A stretch of 64,000 nucleotides of DNA from Novakomyces olei. Its lineage: Eukaryota; Ascomycota; Novakomycetes; Novakomycetales; Novakomycetaceae. Shown piece by piece: positions 60,165 to 64,000 of the stretch. The first letter of the stretch is position 1; every line of letters starts with the position of its first letter. The notes beneath the pieces were generated by a model. That model worked only from the letters and a program-made list of their open reading frames with translations, did no database searches and was not told the DNA's origin. The position numbers and the translations under genes are program-made. The stretch is taken from positions 1 to 64,000 of the forward strand of contig JADEYG010000002.1 in NCBI GenBank assembly GCA_016906335.1. The letters run 5' to 3'.

Positions 60165-63100
60165 TCACGTCCGATCAGCGACTGGGTAACCTTTCCAATG
60201 TATTAAATACTCAGTTCGGCCACGGCGAGTACGTCGCGCCAACACCTTCTCCACCTCGTATTCTTCTTCGTTCCCTACGATAGTCGGAGGTTCCGGAGGA
60301 TTGCTAGGCCGTTTTAACAGAGTCGGAACTCGACAAGGTTCCAATAAGTTCATATGGAATACCGGGTGAATTCGCATTTGCGGCGGTAGTTCCAATTCGA
60401 ACGCTCTGTTCCCAACTGACTTTTTAATTTGGAATGGGCCTAGTCGACGGTAGTCCAATTTCTTTGTCGGCCGTGTGGTCGTAATGTTCCTTGCGTCAAG
60501 CCAAACCTTATCGCCAACGGTAAACTTGTGATCTAGGCGGTATCGATCGGCATATTTGGCCTGGTCCGACGTAGCTTTCATAAGCTCCGCCTTTAATACC
60601 GGTCTCACGGTTTGCAACCATTCTATTCGGTCTGTTACCGATGGGCTGTTCCGAAACTTTACTGTAAATCGGTGTCTCGGATGATAACCGTAATTTGCGT
60701 AAAAAGGCGTCATTTTGGTAGAAGCTTGTATCGTGTTATTATACGCAAAAGATGCCAATGGCAAGAGGGCTACCCAATCATCCTGGCTGTAGTTACAGTA
60801 TTGCCGAAGGTACTGTTCCAGAATCTGATTGACTCTCTCCGTTTGTCCGTCCGATTGCGGATGAAATGCCGTTGTCAAATTCTGTTCGACTTCCACCTCT
60901 GCACATAAGTTTCGTATAAAGTTCGACGTAAATACGGAACCACGATCAGTAACTATATTTTCCGGAAGGCCGTGTACAGAAAATATGTGCTTGACAAATA
61001 ACATTGCTAATTCCGGTGCCGTAATGGTCTCATTGCACGGCACGAAATGGGCCATCTTGGTTAATCTGTCGACGACTACCCATATTGAATCATATGTACT
61101 CTTTGTCGTGGGGTCTGAACTTCTCGGGAGTTTCACGATGAAGTCCATACTGATTGACTTCCACGGCTCCGAAGGTATAGGCAATGGGTCTAATTTCCCA
61201 ATAGGTCGGTGCCTCGTAGGCTTTGTCATATTGCATACCTCGCAAGAATCCACATAGTCTTTAACATACTGCGCCATCCGCGGCCAGTAGTAATCACGCG
61301 ATATCAACTCTAACGTCTTTGCTCGGCCTCTGTGACCAGCAGTTCTAGAGTCGTGATTTCGCCGTAGTATTTCTAATCTCAAATCTTTGTCGTTTGGGAC
61401 AACTATCAGTCCGTTCATTAACACAAGTCCCGAATCTTCCATCCGGTAATGTCGTAAATGCGGAGGACGTTCTGGCTGTTCTAAATCCTTTATGATTTCG
61501 CGACACGATTTGTCCTTTCCGTAACTTCGTAAAGTTCGTTCATTTAGATCCGATTTATCATTTGTAGTATCGGCGACCATACATAATTGGTCTGATCTCA
61601 AAAGCGGTTCCAGCCTCGCTTCTTCTGTCTTTGGATCTGTCTGATAATCCGGTCTTCTCGTTAAGGCATCTGCCTTTCCATTCTTAACTCCAGCTCTGTA
61701 CGTAATTACGAAATCGTACGAGGCTAGCATCTGGTGCCATCGCACTTGTCGTCGATTTAAGTGTTTTGACGTCGTAAAATGCTGAAGGTTCCGGTGATCG
61801 GTGAGAATTGTCGTCCGATGCTTAGGTCCTTCCAAATATACACGCCACTCCTTCAAACAGACTATAATCGCTAACATCTCCTTATCATATATTTCGTAAT
61901 TCAATTCCGCAGGGGTCATTTTCCTCGAGTAAAATGACACTGGTCTTAGATTACCTTCGTCGTCCTTTTGTGATATCACACCGGCGACTGCATAATCGGA
62001 CGCGTCAGTCTCAACTACTGACAGTCGGTCCGGATCGAAGTATCGTAATATCGGCGCTTGCAGGAATGTCGACTTTAGTTCCTGAAACGCTGATTCGGTG
62101 GCTTCGGTCCATTTGAAATCCCGATCTTTCTTCAATAACGCGGTCAGAGGCTGACAGATTTTGCTGTAGTTTTGTATAAACCGCCGATAGAAGTTTGCAA
62201 AACCTAGGAATGCTAACAAGTCTCGCTGAGTCTTCGGGGTCGGCCAGCTCCGTACTGCCTCCACCTTCCCGGGGTCCATTTTAACGCCCTCAGTGCTTAT
62301 TACGAAACCCAGGAACTGCGTCTGAGTAACATTAAACTCGCACTTTTCCAATTTCACATATAGGCTTGCTTCTCTGAGCCTCTCCAACACGTCTCGTACG
62401 TGCTTCACATGATCTTCCTCGTTCTCTGAGTATATCAAAATGTCATCCAAGTATACCACTGCATACTGGTCTAGGCATGGCCTTAAAACGTCATTCACCA
62501 GCGCTTGAAACGACGCCGGAGCGTTCGTTAAGCCAAACGGCATCACTTGATACTCAAAGTGACCGTATCTTGTGCGGAAGGCCGTCTTCCATTCGTCACC
62601 CCTTTTAATACGCACTAGATTATAAGCTCCTCTCAAGTCTAGTTTCGTAAAAACGCGCGAAGTACGAACTCGGTCCAACAACTCCGAGATTAGCGGAAGA
62701 GCGTACCGATTCTTTATTGTAACCGCATTGAGTCCTCGGTAGTCTACGCATAATCGTAACGATCCGTCCTTTTTCTTTACGAATAATATCGGCGCTCCAG
62801 CCGGACTAGACGAATGCCGAATAAAACCTTTCTCCAGGCTTTCTGCCAAATACTCGCGTAGTGCCTTAAGTTCCGGTTCCGACAACGCATATATTGGCCC
62901 GTGGGGAGGATGTGCTCCGTCACTTAGGGGTATAGCGTGGTCCCACGCCTTGTGGTCCGGGAGGCGACTCGCACTCTTCTTATCAAATAACTCTCGGAAG
63001 TCCTCATAACTTTCCGGTACTTTCTGTAATTCTTCGGCAACCGGCGCCTCTTGCTGCTCGGTTCCATACACACAAAGAGACCCACTCTGGCCATCTTTGA

Positions 63101-63758
63101 ACAATCTCTTAAACACTGCCGCTGACACCAATCCTACCTCTGGCATTGGGCCGCTCAAACATAGTCTTCTGCAGAACTTCGACGTAAACTCAATCCGTGA
63201 GCTCGTCCAATCAATATCCGGGTTGTGTAGATCTAGCCACGGCCGGCCTAGAACTATCGGATAATTTCCAATCTTCATCAAGTTAAACTGTATCTCTTCG
63301 CTATGGCCTGGAACTTCGGTGGTGTGCATCCGAATTGGTTCCGTGTGTCTCACAATAGCTCCGGAAGACGCTTCGCTTCCATCAAATACAGTAACAGTTT
63401 CCGGTGTATCCTTACGAGTGGTAGGGATATGTAATTTCCGGATAAAATCCAAATCAGCAAAATTTGAAGTCGCGCCGGAGTCAATCATTGCAGTAACTTT
63501 GCGCTGACCTCCGGGTGCTTCAATCAATACGGGAATAGTCAAGTGAGGAGAATATAACGGTGACGGTGACAAGTAAAACGATAATCTATGGTGTACGATA
63601 CTACGCCCTTCTGGCAGACTCAGGCAGGGCTTCAGTATTTTTCCTGAGCCTCGTCGTTTTCCTCGTAATACTCTTCCGTCTCCGCAATTGCGGCATGCTG
63701 TCCCAAGGCGCGGTTTGATGTTGGGCATTCCGCGGCTCGGTGACCCGGCTTGTCGCAT
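60165..63758 (-). CDS. pol of Ty3 element 2 (nearly whole)
   Basis: Long open frame (1197 residues) on the minus strand: protease AMIDSGATSNFADLDF (about 90), RT CVDYRGLNAVTIKNRYALPL, GLTNAPASF, YLDDILIYS, RNase H ETDASDYAVAGVISQ, integrase zinc domain AGHRGRAKTLELISRDYYWP...CEVCNMTK, core SMDFIVKLP, VTDRGSVF, HPQSDGQTERVNQILEQ, and a chromodomain start (EEYEVEKVLARRTRRGRTEY, LIHWKGYPV). It is a sister of Ty3 element 1 (same RT text over long stretches), and shows the chromodomain that element 1 lacks. The gag frame overlaps its start by about 127 nt in another frame, as in families using frameshift read-through. No JmjC frame lies between it and its LTR. Confidence 0.85.
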   Translation of the reverse strand: MRQAGSPSRGMPNIKPRLGTACRNCGDGRVLRGKRRGSGKILKPCLSLPEGRSIVHHRLSFYLSPSPLYSPHLTIPVLIEAPGGQRKVTAMIDSGATSNFADLDFIRKLHIPTTRKDTPETVTVFDGSEASSGAIVRHTEPIRMHTTEVPGHSEEIQFNLMKIGNYPIVLGRPWLDLHNPDIDWTSSRIEFTSKFCRRLCLSGPMPEVGLVSAAVFKRLFKDGQSGSLCVYGTEQQEAPVAEELQKVPESYEDFRELFDKKSASRLPDHKAWDHAIPLSDGAHPPHGPIYALSEPELKALREYLAESLEKGFIRHSSSPAGAPILFVKKKDGSLRLCVDYRGLNAVTIKNRYALPLISELLDRVRTSRVFTKLDLRGAYNLVRIKRGDEWKTAFRTRYGHFEYQVMPFGLTNAPASFQALVNDVLRPCLDQYAVVYLDDILIYSENEEDHVKHVRDVLERLREASLYVKLEKCEFNVTQTQFLGFVISTEGVKMDPGKVEAVRSWPTPKTQRDLLAFLGFANFYRRFIQNYSKICQPLTALLKKDRDFKWTEATESAFQELKSTFLQAPILRYFDPDRLSVVETDASDYAVAGVISQKDDEGNLRPVSFYSRKMTPAELNYEIYDKEMLAIIVCLKEWRVYLEGPKHRTTILTDHRNLQHFTTSKHLNRRQVRWHQMLASYDFVITYRAGVKNGKADALTRRPDYQTDPKTEEARLEPLLRSDQLCMVADTTNDKSDLNERTLRSYGKDKSCREIIKDLEQPERPPHLRHYRMEDSGLVLMNGLIVVPNDKDLRLEILRRNHDSRTAGHRGRAKTLELISRDYYWPRMAQYVKDYVDSCEVCNMTKPTRHRPIGKLDPLPIPSEPWKSISMDFIVKLPRSSDPTTKSTYDSIWVVVDRLTKMAHFVPCNETITAPELAMLFVKHIFSVHGLPENIVTDRGSVFTSNFIRNLCAEVEVEQNLTTAFHPQSDGQTERVNQILEQYLRQYCNYSQDDWVALLPLASFAYNNTIQASTKMTPFYANYGYHPRHRFTVKFRNSPSVTDRIEWLQTVRPVLKAELMKATSDQAKYADRYRLDHKFTVGDKVWLDARNITTTRPTKKLDYRRLGPFQIKKSVGNRAFELELPPQMRIHPVFHMNLLEPCRVPTLLKRPSNPPEPPTIVGNEEEYEVEKVLARRTRRGRTEYLIHWKGYPVADRT

Positions 63759-64000
63759 CGGAAACAGCGGAAAGTGCGGCGAATATCATTTGGCTTGGAC
63801 TTTCCGGGGCCTTTAACTCTGGCATTTCGTCGGACTTCAGACTGTGCACTGACTGAGTCGACTTCCATAGGCATTGTTTCCGGTACAATTCTTCCCTGTC
63901 GATTTGTCTCGTGTGCTTCGTATCGCCGGACTGTTCTCGGCAGCACAACATCTAATCGACGATCATACAGTCGGTTGTCGATCGTAACCGCTGCTTTCAT
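63632..64000 (-). CDS. gag C-terminal part of Ty3 element 2 (runs off the window)
   Basis: Contains IDNRLYDRRLDVVLPR (the end of the capsid-like core, also in gag of element 1), PMEVDSVSAQ and the zinc knuckle CFRCDKPGHRAAEC, then an acidic tail. The N-terminal part and 5' LTR lie beyond 64000. Confidence 0.8.
   Translation of the reverse strand: MKAAVTIDNRLYDRRLDVVLPRTVRRYEAHETNRQGRIVPETMPMEVDSVSAQSEVRRNARVKGPGKSKPNDIRRTFRCFRCDKPGHRAAECPTSNRALGQHAAIAETEEYYEENDEAQEKY

Overview
The window reads as the left end of a fungal chromosome. It opens on a 10-bp telomere repeat (C-strand CCCTAACTAA, G-strand TTAGTTAGGG), close to but not the same as the 10-mer I recall for Yarrowia lipolytica (TTAGTCAGGG). 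Genes carry a few short GT-AG introns, usually about 45-75 nt, several with a CTAAY branch site only a few bases from the 3' splice site. Fungal-type proteins (Urm1, Yae1, Pxr1-like G-patch, UBA-UAS-UBX, SAM+HMG-box, HNH_2) and Ty3/Ty1-type LTR elements support a fungus. I cannot name the species.

Layout. 1-147 is telomere. 280-1060 is a subtelomeric array of a small palindrome (core ATTACGCCGTAAT) in two diverged units of about 437 bp. 1.06-15.1 kb is a compact host-gene block: casein kinase 1-like (-), HNH nuclease (+), a decayed Ste20-like kinase (-), YAE1 (-), a TMEM242-like protein (+), a UBX protein (-), URM1 (+), PXR1-like (-) and a SAM-HMG protein (-). Several are divergent pairs sharing a promoter. 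URM1, YAE1, TMEM242-like, CK1 and SAM-HMG were resolved only by placing introns.

From 15.5 kb to the right edge the window is almost entirely LTR retrotransposons, solo LTRs and fragments, heavily nested. Five-base target duplications document several insertions: a Ty3 element at 17537-23428 (AATTA) inside the LTR of a Ty1/copia element; a second copia element at 24725-29447 (CAATT) inside the reverse transcriptase of that same first element; a whole-length Ty3 element at 53474-59793 (ACGAA); and solo LTRs at 32843-33429 (CCCTA), 35528-36133 (GTTAG), 43080-43785 (AGTAA) and 52045-52676 (CTTTG). Another Ty3 pol runs off the right edge. The only non-element coding remnants here are an orphan exon at 46804-47012 and an unrecognised Lys-Glu-Ala-repeat gene at about 47.1-48.5 kb.

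The most striking item is the extra reading frame of the whole-length Ty3 element (58356-59393, +). It lies between the integrase-chromodomain pol and the 3' LTR, and encodes a C2H2 zinc finger followed by a JmjC-type dioxygenase domain resembling the KDM2/KDM7 group, with the HxD...H iron ligands and the 2-oxoglutarate lysine visible. A second copy sits at 25346-26230, and diverged relatives occur near 40.1-40.45 and 49.85-51.3 kb. An element that pairs a chromodomain with its own putative histone demethylase would be a plausible self-made anti-silencing system. A second theme is telomere-like TTAGGG motifs embedded in the LTRs of two families.
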